Shown here: positions 54,235 to 63,759 of the stretch, piece by piece
Position numbering within the stretch: the first letter of the stretch is position 1
How the letters are laid out: every line of letters begins with the position of its first letter
DNA from: an uncultured Pelagibacteraceae bacterium
GTDB lineage: Bacteria; Pseudomonadota; Alphaproteobacteria; Pelagibacterales; Pelagibacteraceae
Reading direction: 5' to 3'
DNA length: 64,000 nucleotides
Assembly: GCA_902600485.1 (NCBI GenBank)
Contig: CACKJD010000002.1
Location: 183,392 to 247,391 of the forward strand
Translations under genes and position numbers: made by a program
The notes under the pieces: model-generated
The model's input: the letters and a program-made list of their open reading frames with translations, nothing else
The model's database searches: none
Told to the model about the DNA's origin: nothing

Positions 54235-55263
54235 TTACCAACTGATTTCTAATTTTTTATTTTCACAAATACATTCAATAATGCTTAACATAAGAGGAAA
54301 ATCTTTTTCATTTAAGTCTTGTTTTAATTTTTTTCCCACTTCAATTGCAAGTTCTGCTCCCTCAACAGTAACTTCGTCCATAAATTTCTTTTTTGCTTCT
54401 TTGTATAGGTATCCCTCGCCTAAGTATTTTCCCATTTGACTATTTCTTCCGCCAATTGCGCTTACATACAAATCTCCAAGTCCAGCTAATCCATAAACAG
54501 TATTTGATTTACCTCCATAGTGTTTTACAAATTTTGCCATTTCAGAAATTGATTTATGTATTAATGAAGCGGATGTATTATGAAAATATTTAGATTTAAC
54601 CTCGCTTTTTGCAGATGAACTACTTAATCCCTCTGAGGCTCCGATAATCATAGAATAAATATTTTTAATTGCTCCAGATAATTCAACTCCATTGAGATCC
54701 TCTGAAATTTCTGTTGAGTAATAATCTGTTGAAATTATTTTTTGTAATTTTTTGGCTTCATCAATATTAGGGCTTGCAATTAATGTGCTTGTTCTAATTT
54801 TGTTAGCTAGACCAGCTGCTAAACAAGGGCCTTTAATTGCAGATATATTTGTATATTCAATTCCTTTTTCACTTAATATGTTTTTTATCTTATCTGAAAT
54901 AGTGCTGAGTTTTTTATTAACAATTGAGAGACCTTTGGTGAGTATTACCAAAGAGGTTTTGTTATCAATTTTGTCTGCAATTTTATCTACAAACCAGTCA
55001 ATTCCGATAGAGCTTACTCCAACAACCAACACATCTGGTATTTCCTTCATCAAATCATCAAGTTTTTCAATTTTTTCTACTTTTAATTTTGAAGGCAAAC
55101 TTACATTTAATTTTGGATGAAAATTATTTTTAGATTTAATCATTTCAATCAAACTATCTTCGAGATGGGTCCCTATAAGTGATACATTATTATTATTTTC
55201 AACACATGGTACTGAAAATGCTGAACCCATTGCTCCTGCACCAACAATTAAAATATTTTTCAT
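54235..55263 (-). CDS. gpsA: Glycerol-3-phosphate dehydrogenase GpsA
   Basis: A 342-residue NAD(P)-dependent enzyme for phospholipid glycerol 3-phosphate. ILIVGAGAMGSAFSVPCVENNN is the Rossmann loop; AIKGPCLAAGLANK, ELSGAIKNIYSMIIG and VYGLAGLGDLYVS are family motifs with the catalytic Lys. Length fits. First gene of the gsh block on the minus strand (21 bp gap), probably co-transcribed. Confidence 0.9.
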   Translation of the reverse strand: MKNILIVGAGAMGSAFSVPCVENNNNVSLIGTHLEDSLIEMIKSKNNFHPKLNVSLPSKLKVEKIEKLDDLMKEIPDVLVVGVSSIGIDWFVDKIADKIDNKTSLVILTKGLSIVNKKLSTISDKIKNILSEKGIEYTNISAIKGPCLAAGLANKIRTSTLIASPNIDEAKKLQKIISTDYYSTEISEDLNGVELSGAIKNIYSMIIGASEGLSSSSAKSEVKSKYFHNTSASLIHKSISEMAKFVKHYGGKSNTVYGLAGLGDLYVSAIGGRNSQMGKYLGEGYLYKEAKKKFMDEVTVEGAELAIEVGKKLKQDLNEKDFPLMLSIIECICENKKLEISW

Positions 55264-55357
55264 GATATAAAATTTATTACAATCAAATTAATACTTAGTT
55301 TTATAAATTGATATAAAATTTTTATTAGTTGTTTAGCGATTAATTTTAAATGAGGTA

Positions 55358-55392
55358 TAAAAAAAAGGCCCCATATATGAATACGGGGCCTC
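55358..55392 (-). terminator. Rho-independent terminator of the GMC oxidoreductase operon
   Basis: Minus-strand GAGGCCCCGTATTCATATATGGGGCC, stem closed by AGGCCCC/GGGGCCT plus one G-U pair, directly followed by TTTTTTTT. It begins 14 bp after the GMC gene's stop. A textbook intrinsic terminator. Confidence 0.95.
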
Positions 55393-55406
55393 TTTAAATT
55401 AGTTAA

Positions 55407-56969
55407 TTAAACGTTACCTTTTTTTAGTTGATCAGCAAGATATTCACCTTGTCTGATAGCTAATGCAGTAATCGTTAATGTTGGGTTACATGCTGCACCT
55501 GTAGTCATGACAGAACCATCTGATACGAAAAGGTTTTTCACATCATGGCATCTGCCCCATTTATCTACAACACCATCTTTTGCCTTAGCACTCATTCTCA
55601 TAGAGCCAAGGTTGTGTGTGTGTGGATATGGTGTAACTCTGTATGTTTGTGTTGCGCCAACAGCTTTGTATATTGCTTCACCTTTTTCATACGCATGATT
55701 TCTCATTGCAGTATCATTTGGGTGATCATCAAAGTGAACGTTAGGAGCAGGAAGACCAAAAGCGTCTTTTGCTGATCCTAAAGTTATTCTGTTGTTTGCT
55801 TGAGGCATATCTTCACCTACAATCCACATACCAGCCATATTTTGATATCCATCCATCATGTCAGCAAATTTCTTACCCCATTTACCTGGATCTAAGAAAG
55901 CTCCTAAGAATGATGGTCCTAAAGCTAATGTCTCAAGATAGTATCCACCTACGAAACCTCTTTTAGGATTGTGTTTTACTTCATCTGCTAAGAATCCAGC
56001 CATAGTTTCTCCTCTGAAGAAGTTAACTGGCTTATCAAATGTAGCATAAACTGAACCTGTTAAGTGTCTCATGTAGTTTCTTCCAACTTGATCTGAGCTG
56101 TTAGCTAAACCATTTGGAAATCTTGATGAAGCACTCATTAAGAACAATCTTGGTGTCTCAATTGAGTTACCAGCAACACAAATAACTTTAGCTTCTTGTC
56201 TGTGTAAAGCTTTAGTTTTTGTATCCATGTATAAAACACCATCAGCTTTTCCTGAACTGTCAGTAGTTATCTGAACAGCTTGAGAGTTTGTTCTTAGTTC
56301 TAATTTTCCAGTTGCAAGGGCTTTTGGAATTTCACTTACGTTTGGATTCCATTTTGAACCATTTTTATCACCTTGGAAATTAAAACCATCTTGAATTGAT
56401 GCTGGTCTTCCATCATATGGAGCTGCATTAGTACCGTAAGGTCCTGTTGCATAGAACTTGTAACCATTTCTTTTTGCTCCTTCAGCAAAAACTTTATAGT
56501 TGTTGTTTGCTGGTAATGGAGGACGTCCACCTCTATGTGTTGATCCGATAGCATCTTCAGCCTTTACGTAGTAAGGCTTCATCTCTTTTCCATCGATCGG
56601 CCAGTCCATTAGAGTTGCACCGTCAACGCTTCCGTATGTTGATTTAGTTTTCCACTCATAGTCAAGAAAACGTGGAGTAGCACCTGCCCAGTGTGTAGCA
56701 GTTCCACCTACAGCTTTTACTAACCATGTTGGTAAACCATTAAAGTCTTTAACTATTCTAGCGTTACCTGACATAGTTCTCTTATCTAACCAAGCCATTT
56801 GGCTGAAAGCTGGCCATTCTTCATTTACGTACTCTTCTTTCATAATACGTCTTCCAGCTTCTAAAAGAACAACAGGAATACCCTGTTTAGTTAATTGATA
56901 AGCTACTTGTGCGCCACCAGGACCAGATCCTATAACGACAACAGCTTTTTCTTTTTTGTCTATTTTCAT
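55407..56969 (-). CDS. GMC-family oxidoreductase (large FAD subunit)
   Basis: A 520-residue glucose-methanol-choline oxidoreductase. VVVIGSGPGGAQVAYQLTK is the N-terminal FAD loop, NSIETPRLFLMS the second signature, and YPHTHNLGSMRMS with NLFVSDGSVMTTGAACNPTLTITALAIRQGEYL the C-terminal block with the catalytic histidine and Asn/His. It follows a Tat-secreted small subunit by 17 bp. RBS GGGGAGA. Similar pairs oxidise sugars, sugar acids or polyols with cytochrome acceptance; substrate not predictable. Confidence 0.92.
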   Translation of the reverse strand: MKIDKKEKAVVVIGSGPGGAQVAYQLTKQGIPVVLLEAGRRIMKEEYVNEEWPAFSQMAWLDKRTMSGNARIVKDFNGLPTWLVKAVGGTATHWAGATPRFLDYEWKTKSTYGSVDGATLMDWPIDGKEMKPYYVKAEDAIGSTHRGGRPPLPANNNYKVFAEGAKRNGYKFYATGPYGTNAAPYDGRPASIQDGFNFQGDKNGSKWNPNVSEIPKALATGKLELRTNSQAVQITTDSSGKADGVLYMDTKTKALHRQEAKVICVAGNSIETPRLFLMSASSRFPNGLANSSDQVGRNYMRHLTGSVYATFDKPVNFFRGETMAGFLADEVKHNPKRGFVGGYYLETLALGPSFLGAFLDPGKWGKKFADMMDGYQNMAGMWIVGEDMPQANNRITLGSAKDAFGLPAPNVHFDDHPNDTAMRNHAYEKGEAIYKAVGATQTYRVTPYPHTHNLGSMRMSAKAKDGVVDKWGRCHDVKNLFVSDGSVMTTGAACNPTLTITALAIRQGEYLADQLKKGNV

Positions 56970-56986
56970 TTATATATCTCCCCTAG

Positions 56987-57556
56987 TTAAAATGTTTTTT
57001 TAATTTTCAAAGACGCATATTTTTTCGGCGAGCTGTCGTCTAGAAAAGCAGTTAAATCTGGGTGCTCCTCAATTCTTGGCTCCGGTAACCATGATAGGTC
57101 ATTGTATTCACCGTCTTTGTATCCACCTTTATCAAAGCTTGCACCTTGGTATCCAAAGATTTTGTGAACTTCTTTGTGATCATAAAGTGCTACTACCGTG
57201 TGACCTCTTACTAAGCCAAAGAACGGAGTGTTCTCTATTGATTTTAGGTATTTAGTTTGTTTTTTAAAGTTCATCTTGTCGAACTTATTAATTTTCAAGC
57301 CATCTAAACCAGCTCTAAAGGAAATTTTTGCACCTGTATCTGCATTTCCTTTTTTGATAGCTCCAGCAGCTACATCCATGTAGATACTCATTGGGAATCT
57401 ATCATGCGGATATAGAGCTTTGCACATAGAAGCAATCATTTCTTGATCACCTGGCTGCGCAGCGATATTAACTTCAGCATTAGCTAGTGAACCCAACTGT
57501 GAGTAAGCAAGTAAAGATCCAGCGCTAATAAGAAGTTCTCGTCTAGTTATTTTCAT
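56987..57556 (-). CDS. Gluconate 2-dehydrogenase subunit 3-like, Tat-exported
   Basis: A 189-residue small subunit. MKITRRELLISAGSLLAYSQLGSLANAEVN is a Tat signal peptide (TRREL plus hydrophobic stretch, ANA cleavage). The rest (DQEMIASMCKALYPHDRFP, FFGLVRGHTVVALYDHKEV, YGYQGASFDKGG-like FGYQGASFDKGGYKDG) is the family of gluconate 2-dehydrogenase subunit 3, which pairs with GMC subunits. Good SD (GGAGG). The pair acts in the periplasm as a membrane-linked dehydrogenase; no cytochrome subunit is adjacent. Preceded by a structured leader (57575-57615). Confidence 0.88.
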   Translation of the reverse strand: MKITRRELLISAGSLLAYSQLGSLANAEVNIAAQPGDQEMIASMCKALYPHDRFPMSIYMDVAAGAIKKGNADTGAKISFRAGLDGLKINKFDKMNFKKQTKYLKSIENTPFFGLVRGHTVVALYDHKEVHKIFGYQGASFDKGGYKDGEYNDLSWLPEPRIEEHPDLTAFLDDSSPKKYASLKIKKTF

Positions 57557-57574
57557 CTATTCTTCCTCCAATTG

Positions 57575-57615
57575 TTGAGAGCGGGAAACTTGAGGGCTTC
57601 AAGTGGCACTCTCAA
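57575..57615 (-). promoter_or_regulatory. Nested hairpin leader upstream of the Tat subunit / GMC operon
   Basis: Minus-strand RNA TTGAGAGTGCCACTTGAAGC... with outer stem TTGAGAG/CTCTCAA (7 bp), inner stem ACTTGA/TCAAGT (6 bp) and loop AGCCC, separated by an asymmetric internal loop. It ends 18 bp before the GMC small-subunit ATG, next to its SD (GGAGG). The organised form suggests a cis-regulatory RNA or a small ligand or protein site. It does not match riboswitch consensus sequences I know. Confidence 0.55.
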
Positions 57616-57751
57616 AATTTAACGTTTAATTTATCTAATGATAAATTTTATAAATTAAATTTAACATGATCTAAAAAAAGAAGTCAATTATATTGATAAT
57701 AATTCGCAACGAAAAAAATTATTTTAATCAACTTCAGATTGTAAAATCTTG

Positions 57752-58303
57752 CTAAATTTTTCCCATCTCTTTTACGATATTTGCAACTTTTTTTGATTGA
57801 ACAATTTCAATCCAATATCCATCTGGATCTTTTATAAAAGCCAAACCTTTCATGGATCCATCGTCTGGTTTTTTAACAAATTCAACTCCATTTTCCTCGA
57901 ATTTTTTGCAAGCTGCGTATATATCAGGAACTGAAAAACATATGTGTCCAAAACCTTTTGGTTCTGCATTCCCATCATGGAATTTTACTTTATCATCATT
58001 TTCTGATCCCCAATTATGCGTAAACTCGAGCATTCCTTTTTGGGTGAAAGTCCATGAAGACCTATCAAAATTATCTTTTGGAACATTTTCAATTTCCTCA
58101 TCTGTAAGATTGCCTAAAAAATATAGAGAAAACTTCATTGTTGGAAAGTCAAATTTTTTAATTAGTCTCATTCCCATCAATTTTGAGTAGAAATTTAATG
58201 TTTTTTTGGGATCTTTTATTCTTAGCATTAGATGGTTAAAAACAAATCCATCAGTGTCTTTGTCTGGAGCCATTAAACCATCGGCTTCTTCACAGTGTTT
58301 CAT
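57752..58303 (-). CDS. gloA: Lactoylglutathione lyase-like (glyoxalase I)
   Basis: A 183-residue vicinal-oxygen-chelate protein. The track starts at 58345, but the ATG at 58303 has a near-perfect SD (GGAGGAAATATG). [26 protein letters not shown] is the first metal site (His), [12 protein letters not shown]-like [13 protein letters not shown] the second, and [12 protein letters not shown] the third; [14 protein letters not shown] the last (Glu). This set is glyoxalase I. It detoxifies methylglyoxal with glutathione, whose biosynthesis genes lie 5 kb away. Confidence 0.92.
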   Translation of the reverse strand: MKHCEEADGLMAPDKDTDGFVFNHLMLRIKDPKKTLNFYSKLMGMRLIKKFDFPTMKFSLYFLGNLTDEEIENVPKDNFDRSSWTFTQKGMLEFTHNWGSENDDKVKFHDGNAEPKGFGHICFSVPDIYAACKKFEENGVEFVKKPDDGSMKGLAFIKDPDGYWIEIVQSKKVANIVKEMGKI

Positions 58304-58437
58304 ATTTCCTCCGTAATTAGTTCTTTGAAATTGGTAAGCTAGCATTAATAAGTATAAAATTAAATAATTATTTCACAAATATTATAATAAAATACACCTA
58401 TACGTTTAAAAATTTTTAAAATAACTTAAAAAAATAA

Positions 58438-59583
58438 ATGGCAAAAAAATATTTAAATTTTAAATTTTCTGAATTTACTATTAATAAAAATTTTAATTTT
58501 AACAGGAAAAAGATACTCAAAGTACTACCAGAAAAGCATCTATTAGATGCTCATAAAGTAATTTCAAAATGGAAAAGATATAAAAAAACCCCTCTAATTA
58601 ATCTAAGGATATTATCTAAAAAATTGCGTACAAATAACATTTTTTACAAAGATGAGTCTAAGAGATTTGGTTTAAAATCTTTTAAAGCATTAGGTGGGGC
58701 TTATGCAGTAGAAAAAATTGTTAAAAATAAAAAAAAAGTAACAGTATCAACTGCAACAGCCGGAAACCATGGGAAATCTGTGTCTTGGGGAGCAAAAAAA
58801 ATAGGATCAAAATGTAAAATTTTTATTAGTGAAAATGTGAGTAACACTAGAGCTATTGAAATGGAAAAACTCGGAGCTGATGTAATTAGGGTGAAAGGAA
58901 ATTATGAAAAATCTTTAAAAGTTTGCAAAGAAATATCAAAAAAGAAAGGATGGAAAATTATTCAAGATGTTGCCTGGCGGAATTATGAATATGTTCCTAA
59001 ATTAACAATGGCTGGATATTCGGTAATGATCAAAGAAATTTCTAATCAAACGAAACATTACATAACGCATGTTTTTCTTCAAGCTGGGGTTGGTGGCATG
59101 GCGGCAGGAATTATAAGTGGGATTGCTAAATATTTTAAAAGAATTCCAAAAATAATTGTTATTGAACCAGAGAATGCAAATTGTGTGATGAAAAGCATTA
59201 GATTTGGGTCTCTTAAAAAAGTTAATATCCAAAAACAAAGTATTATGGGTGGAATGTCTTGTGCTGAAGTATCTTTGGTCCCATGGCGAATTTTAAAAAA
59301 TGCTGTAAATAATTGTGTGAGTGTATCAGATAAATATGTGCCTCAAACTTTAACAATGTTAGCAAAAAAAAAATTTAGTGACAAAAAAATAATTGCAGGG
59401 GAATGTTCTACTCCTGGTGTAATAAGCGTAATCTCTTGTTGTAATGATCCACTTGTGAAAAAAAAATTAGAAATAAATGAAGAATCTAATATTTTAATAA
59501 TTGGTTGTGAAGGTGATACAGACAAAAATTTATACAATAAATTGTACAAAATAGGTAATCAGAAATTAAAAAAATATGATTAA
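58438..59583 (+). CDS. dpaL: Diaminopropionate ammonia-lyase-like PLP enzyme
   Basis: A 381-residue fold-type II PLP enzyme. FYKDESKRFGLKSFKALGGAYAV carries the PLP lysine in the family motif KDExxRFGLxxFKxLGGxYA. STATAGNHGKSVSWGAK is the PLP phosphate site and FLQAGVGGMAAGII the glycine loop. This motif is specific for diaminopropionate ammonia-lyase and its close relatives. It overlaps the photolyase start by 8 bp. Confidence 0.85.
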   Translation: MAKKYLNFKFSEFTINKNFNFNRKKILKVLPEKHLLDAHKVISKWKRYKKTPLINLRILSKKLRTNNIFYKDESKRFGLKSFKALGGAYAVEKIVKNKKKVTVSTATAGNHGKSVSWGAKKIGSKCKIFISENVSNTRAIEMEKLGADVIRVKGNYEKSLKVCKEISKKKGWKIIQDVAWRNYEYVPKLTMAGYSVMIKEISNQTKHYITHVFLQAGVGGMAAGIISGIAKYFKRIPKIIVIEPENANCVMKSIRFGSLKKVNIQKQSIMGGMSCAEVSLVPWRILKNAVNNCVSVSDKYVPQTLTMLAKKKFSDKKIIAGECSTPGVISVISCCNDPLVKKKLEINEESNILIIGCEGDTDKNLYNKLYKIGNQKLKKYD

Positions 59584-60994
59584 AAATTCTATAGTTTGGA
59601 TAAGAGATGATTTTAGATTACAGGATAACCCCGCGCTATCTTTTGCAACAAGCAATCATGAATTTGTTTCTGCAATTTATATTTATGATAAAAAAGAATT
59701 TGATAATATTAGAGAAGCTCAAAAGTGGTGGATATCTAAGTCTTTAAAAAGTTTAAATGAGGATCTGCTTAAAAATAATGTAAATTTAGAAATTATTGAA
59801 GACAATCAAATTAATTTTTTTAAAAAATTTAAATCAAATGATATCGCAGTTTATTGGAACAAAATTTATGAACCACAAGAATTAAAAAAAGATAAAGAAA
59901 TAATCACTGAATTGGAAAAAAATAAAATAAATTACAAATTTTTTAAAGGCAATGTTCTCAATGAATATAATGAAATTACTAAGAATGATGGTACTCCATT
60001 CAAGGTTTACAGTCCTTTTTGGAGAAATGCTGAAAATTACTATATCGAAAGTGTTCCACTAAAAAATAAATCTTTAAAAAAATTAAAAAAAATTAAAAAC
60101 TTATTCAAAAATAAAGTGAAACCTGAAAAAATACTACCCAATAAAAATTGGTATAAAAAATTTGAAAAATATTGGACACCTTCAGAAAATGATGCTGGTA
60201 AATTACTCCAAAATTTTATTACTAAAAAAGTAAAAGATTATGGTACATTAAGAGACTATCCAAGTATCAATGGAACGTCCAGACTTTCTCCATATATAAG
60301 AAGTGGTCAAATACACGTAAGTTTAATTTGGAGAAAATGTAACGAAATAAAACCAAAAAATATTGGTATAAAAAAATATGTAAATGAAATCGGGTGGCGC
60401 GAATTTTCACATAGTTTAATAAACTATTTTCCAGAAATGCTTAAAGGGAACCTAAGAAAAGAATTCGATAGATTCCCTTGGGTAAAAAACAAAGAATTTT
60501 TGAGTGCTTGGAAGCAAGGTATGACCGGTTATCCTATTGTAGATGCTGGAATGAGACAATTATATGAAACAGGTTGGATGCATAATAGAATAAGAATGGT
60601 TGTGGGTTCATTTTTGGTAAAACACTTGAGGATAAATTGGGTCGAGGGCGAAAAACATTTTAGAAATTGTTTATTAGATTTTAATGAAGCTAACAATGTT
60701 GCACAATGGCAATGGGTAGCCGGATGCGGTGCAGATGCAGCTCCATATTTTAGAATTTTCAATCCTATATTACAGGGTGAAAAGTTTGATAAAGAAGGAA
60801 CATATGTTAAAAAATGGGTTCCTGAACTTAGTAAAGTTCCATCAAAATATGTTCATAAACCATGGGAAATGGAGGATAAATATCAGAAAGCCATAAATAC
60901 TGTTATAGGTAAAGATTATCCTAAACCTATAGTTATCCATGAAAAAGCAAGAGCTGAAGCTTTAAAGGCGTTTCAAAGTATAAAAAAAAATTAG
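59576..60994 (+). CDS. phrB: Deoxyribodipyrimidine photolyase
   Basis: A 472-residue class I CPD photolyase. WIRDDFRLQDNPALS begins the alpha/beta antenna domain; the FAD domain shows TSRLSPYIRSGQ, EIGWREFSHSLI, GYPIVDAGMRQLYETGWMHNRIRM and WQWVAGCGADAAPYFRIFNP. It repairs UV-induced pyrimidine dimers with light. Such genes are common in surface-ocean bacteria. It may form a couple with dpaL, which is an unrelated function. Confidence 0.96.
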   Translation: MIKNSIVWIRDDFRLQDNPALSFATSNHEFVSAIYIYDKKEFDNIREAQKWWISKSLKSLNEDLLKNNVNLEIIEDNQINFFKKFKSNDIAVYWNKIYEPQELKKDKEIITELEKNKINYKFFKGNVLNEYNEITKNDGTPFKVYSPFWRNAENYYIESVPLKNKSLKKLKKIKNLFKNKVKPEKILPNKNWYKKFEKYWTPSENDAGKLLQNFITKKVKDYGTLRDYPSINGTSRLSPYIRSGQIHVSLIWRKCNEIKPKNIGIKKYVNEIGWREFSHSLINYFPEMLKGNLRKEFDRFPWVKNKEFLSAWKQGMTGYPIVDAGMRQLYETGWMHNRIRMVVGSFLVKHLRINWVEGEKHFRNCLLDFNEANNVAQWQWVAGCGADAAPYFRIFNPILQGEKFDKEGTYVKKWVPELSKVPSKYVHKPWEMEDKYQKAINTVIGKDYPKPIVIHEKARAEALKAFQSIKKN

Positions 60995-61410
60995 TCACCA
61001 ATGTAATGATGAACAATAGTTCTTTTATGACTATCTAATCTATGTTCAAATAAATAAATACCTTGCCAAGTTCCTAAAATTAATCTTGATTCTTTTATAC
61101 TTAAAGAAATTTGATTGTTAGTTAGTGCGGACTTTATATGTGCTGGCATATCATCTTTACCCTCAGATGAGTGAATATAAAGTTGATCATCCATAGGCAC
61201 TAATTTATCGAAATAATTTATTAAATCTTTTTGCACATCGGGATCTGCATTTTCTTGCACTATAAGCGATGCGCTAGTATGTTGAATACTTAAATTCAAC
61301 ATTCCATTTGTAAAATTATTTTTTTCAATCCATTCGATTGTTTGATCTGTAATTTCGTATAATCTTTGACCTGATGTATTAACTACAAGGTTAAAAAAAT
61401 TTTGTCTCAC
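60991..61410 (-). CDS. YjbQ/UPF0047 family protein
   Basis: A 139-residue YjbQ family protein. LNLSIQHTSASLIVQENADPDVQKDL is the conserved block, followed by IHSSEGKDDMPAHIKSAL and ILGTWQGIYLFEHR. The E. coli relative has weak thiamin-phosphate synthase activity, but the family role is not settled. Overlaps the photolyase stop by 4 bp in antisense and the cupin gene by 4 bp. Confidence 0.92.
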   Translation of the reverse strand: MRQNFFNLVVNTSGQRLYEITDQTIEWIEKNNFTNGMLNLSIQHTSASLIVQENADPDVQKDLINYFDKLVPMDDQLYIHSSEGKDDMPAHIKSALTNNQISLSIKESRLILGTWQGIYLFEHRLDSHKRTIVHHYIGD

Positions 61411-61838
61411 TTTATTTTAGTATTAAAATCAATTCCATATTCGGATCTTGGTCCTTTTCTTAGTCCGAAGGGTCCCGAAATAAAAAGTGTTAGAGGTTTA
61501 GTTCCAGGTTTTAAATCTACTCTGTGATGAGTGTTTGCTGATCTAAAACCTATATAACCTGGTGGTCTCCAATGTCTTCCGCTTTTAAGTGTTTCCCAAT
61601 ATCCATCTCTTAAAATAATCGTTATAAATGGAAATAAGTGATTATGCACCCCTTCACCATGATCATCTGCGAGCATTTCATGTATTAGAATATTAAATGG
61701 AAACCATTTTGGTCTATGCCTAAAAATCAAATAATATCTGTTCATCCATGGTTTTGCTTCATTAAATTTTGGGTGTGACGGCCCTCTATCTAAAACAACT
61801 TTTTTTCTTCCAACTTTTTCTAAAAATTTTAAAAACAT
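61407..61838 (-). CDS. Cupin-like protein
   Basis: A 143-residue protein with cupin-type motifs: EMLADDHGEGVHNHLFPFITIILRDGYWETL (first motif, two His) and GYIGFRSANTHHRVDLKPGTKPLTLFISGPF (second). No family name is certain. It may bind a metal and act on a small molecule. Its ATG overlaps the bamB-like stop by one base. Confidence 0.7.
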   Translation of the reverse strand: MFLKFLEKVGRKKVVLDRGPSHPKFNEAKPWMNRYYLIFRHRPKWFPFNILIHEMLADDHGEGVHNHLFPFITIILRDGYWETLKSGRHWRPPGYIGFRSANTHHRVDLKPGTKPLTLFISGPFGLRKGPRSEYGIDFNTKIK

Positions 61839-63124
61839 TAATTAATCCTAATTATTGAATTATCTTTTGCAATATATAGTTCTTTATTAAAAAAAATGGG
61901 TCTTTGTATTTTCTCCCTATCTAATTTAAGTATTTTTTGAAATGTACTGTCGGAAAAGTTTATTATAAATAATCTTCCATTTTTAGTTGAAACATAGACT
62001 TTGTCGTTACTTATAATGAAACCTACTGGAAGGTAATTTTTTCTTCTCTTTTTTTTTATGTTTTTGAGAATATTATTTATTCTTATTATATTACCGTCAT
62101 TTTTGTTTAATAATATCATCAACCCCTCATTTGATATAGTTACTATATAATCAGAAATCACTACAGGTCTAATCTCAGAGTTTATCTCTTGTTTCCACTT
62201 AATTATTCCAGTTTTACTATCTAAAGCTGCGAATTGGTTTTTATTACTTGAGATAAATACAAATTTACCATCGGAAACTATATCGGAATTTCTTAGTGTA
62301 ATATTTTTTGCAAAACCTAGAATTTGAGTTGGTGTTTGCCAAATTTTTTCGCCACTTTTTAAATCAACTGCTGTTAAATCGCCAATTGAGTTTGAAAATA
62401 TAACCATATTTTCAACTATGATTATTGATTGTTTTTTTTGTGAACTGATCACAGTCAATTCAGTTGGTACTGACCATAAATTATCACCATTTTTTATAGA
62501 AAAACATCTGAGGGTATTTTCCATATCCACAACAAAAATTTTACCATCTTTAATTTTTATTTGCGAATTAAATGAGGAGGTATGTTTTTTTTTCCATTTC
62601 AAATTTCCATTTTCTTTATTGAGCAGATAGTAATTGGCATTGTTATCAGCTATAAATAAATTATTATCCTCTGAAGCTAAAAATAAAATTGGATTATTTT
62701 TTTTGTCTGATTTTGAGTAATAATTCTTCTTCCATTGAATTTTTGAGCCTTTGTTAAATTTGATTATTGATCCTTTATTATCAAAATAAAATAAATTTTG
62801 ATTATCAATTAAAATTTCGGGCTCATATCCCGAGAAATTTTCTATTTTAGAAAAGTTATATTTAGAAAATTTATTACCAGTAATATTTTCACGAGTAAAT
62901 CCATCATTGTTAAAAATATATTTAATATTTTGAATATTTTTACTTGGTAAATTTACCTTTAGTTTTGGATTAAATTCTTTTTCGTTAGGTTTTATGTCTT
63001 TAAATAGTATTTTTGTAATAATCTTATCTGTCTCAACTTTTTTTGTTTGTGACCAAAAAGCCGAGTCAGAGTTTAATGAGCAACTTAAAATAAAAATTAA
63101 ACCAATATAAACAAGTCTATTCAT
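61838..63124 (-). CDS. bamB: BamB-like PQQ-repeat lipoprotein
   Basis: A 428-residue beta-propeller protein. It begins with a lipoprotein-type leader (MNRLVYIGLIFILSCSLNSDS, lipobox around LSCS). Repeats of the pattern G-x-L/I-x-W-x-x (GNLKWKKKH, GDNLWSVPTE, GEKIWQTPT, GIIKWKQEI) match PQQ-like propeller blades of the outer-membrane assembly factor BamB. The upstream TPR-like gene overlaps it by 8 bp, which is the usual yfgM-bamB arrangement. Confidence 0.85.
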   Translation of the reverse strand: MNRLVYIGLIFILSCSLNSDSAFWSQTKKVETDKIITKILFKDIKPNEKEFNPKLKVNLPSKNIQNIKYIFNNDGFTRENITGNKFSKYNFSKIENFSGYEPEILIDNQNLFYFDNKGSIIKFNKGSKIQWKKNYYSKSDKKNNPILFLASEDNNLFIADNNANYYLLNKENGNLKWKKKHTSSFNSQIKIKDGKIFVVDMENTLRCFSIKNGDNLWSVPTELTVISSQKKQSIIIVENMVIFSNSIGDLTAVDLKSGEKIWQTPTQILGFAKNITLRNSDIVSDGKFVFISSNKNQFAALDSKTGIIKWKQEINSEIRPVVISDYIVTISNEGLMILLNKNDGNIIRINNILKNIKKKRRKNYLPVGFIISNDKVYVSTKNGRLFIINFSDSTFQKILKLDREKIQRPIFFNKELYIAKDNSIIRIN

Positions 63125-63758
63125 TAAAATCTCTGTTTAGCCTTCTTTCAACATCTAATTTTATTTTAGGGTTTACATCACTTAGTTGAGTTATTTTTTC
63201 AAAAAATTCTTTAGATTTAGTATATTGTTTTTTATGGAAATAATAATCTCCCATTAACAAAAAAGCATGCTGTTTCCATATACTTTCAGAGTTAAGTAAA
63301 GGGTTTAAAATTTCTAACATTTTGGACTCTGTATATTTATCTGAAAAATATAATGCTTTTTTAAAAACAATTAAATTCTTAAGTTCATAATCTTTATTTA
63401 TTGAAATAACTTTATCAAATAAATCACTTATTGTATTTTGGTCGTCGATTAAATTATTATCAATTAAATGATATAGTGCTAAAGTTGAATATGTATCTAC
63501 TTTTTCGTTAATAATTTTAATCATCTCATTTTTTATATCGTTTTGATTATATTTATCTGTATTGAAGATGATGCGGTTATAGTCTGTGGCAATTTTTTCT
63601 TTTTTTCTTTTTTTTATTTCATCATAAGCAAAAAAAGATATTACTATTGCAATAATAAATACCACTGATATTGCTATATTTTTTGAATTATTTTTAAAAA
63701 AATTTTTTATTAAAGAAATTCTTGTATTTTCGTTTACTATTGCAATATCTTCATCCAT
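63117..63758 (-). CDS. YfgM-like TPR membrane protein
   Basis: A 213-residue protein with an N-terminal single span (residues 25-47, NIAISVVFIIAIVISFFAY) and a periplasmic TPR-like helical tail (KQYTKSKEFFEKITQLSDVNPKIKLDVERRL). Such proteins lie beside bamB in many Proteobacteria and act as periplasmic chaperones. It follows acnA by one base. Confidence 0.8.
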   Translation of the reverse strand: MDEDIAIVNENTRISLIKNFFKNNSKNIAISVVFIIAIVISFFAYDEIKKRKKEKIATDYNRIIFNTDKYNQNDIKNEMIKIINEKVDTYSTLALYHLIDNNLIDDQNTISDLFDKVISINKDYELKNLIVFKKALYFSDKYTESKMLEILNPLLNSESIWKQHAFLLMGDYYFHKKQYTKSKEFFEKITQLSDVNPKIKLDVERRLNRDFNE

Positions 63759-63759
63759 T

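Noticed and set aside
57575-57615. Leader hairpin as a known SAM, glycine or other riboswitch
   Set aside because: The loop and internal sequence do not match the conserved core of those riboswitches as I know them.
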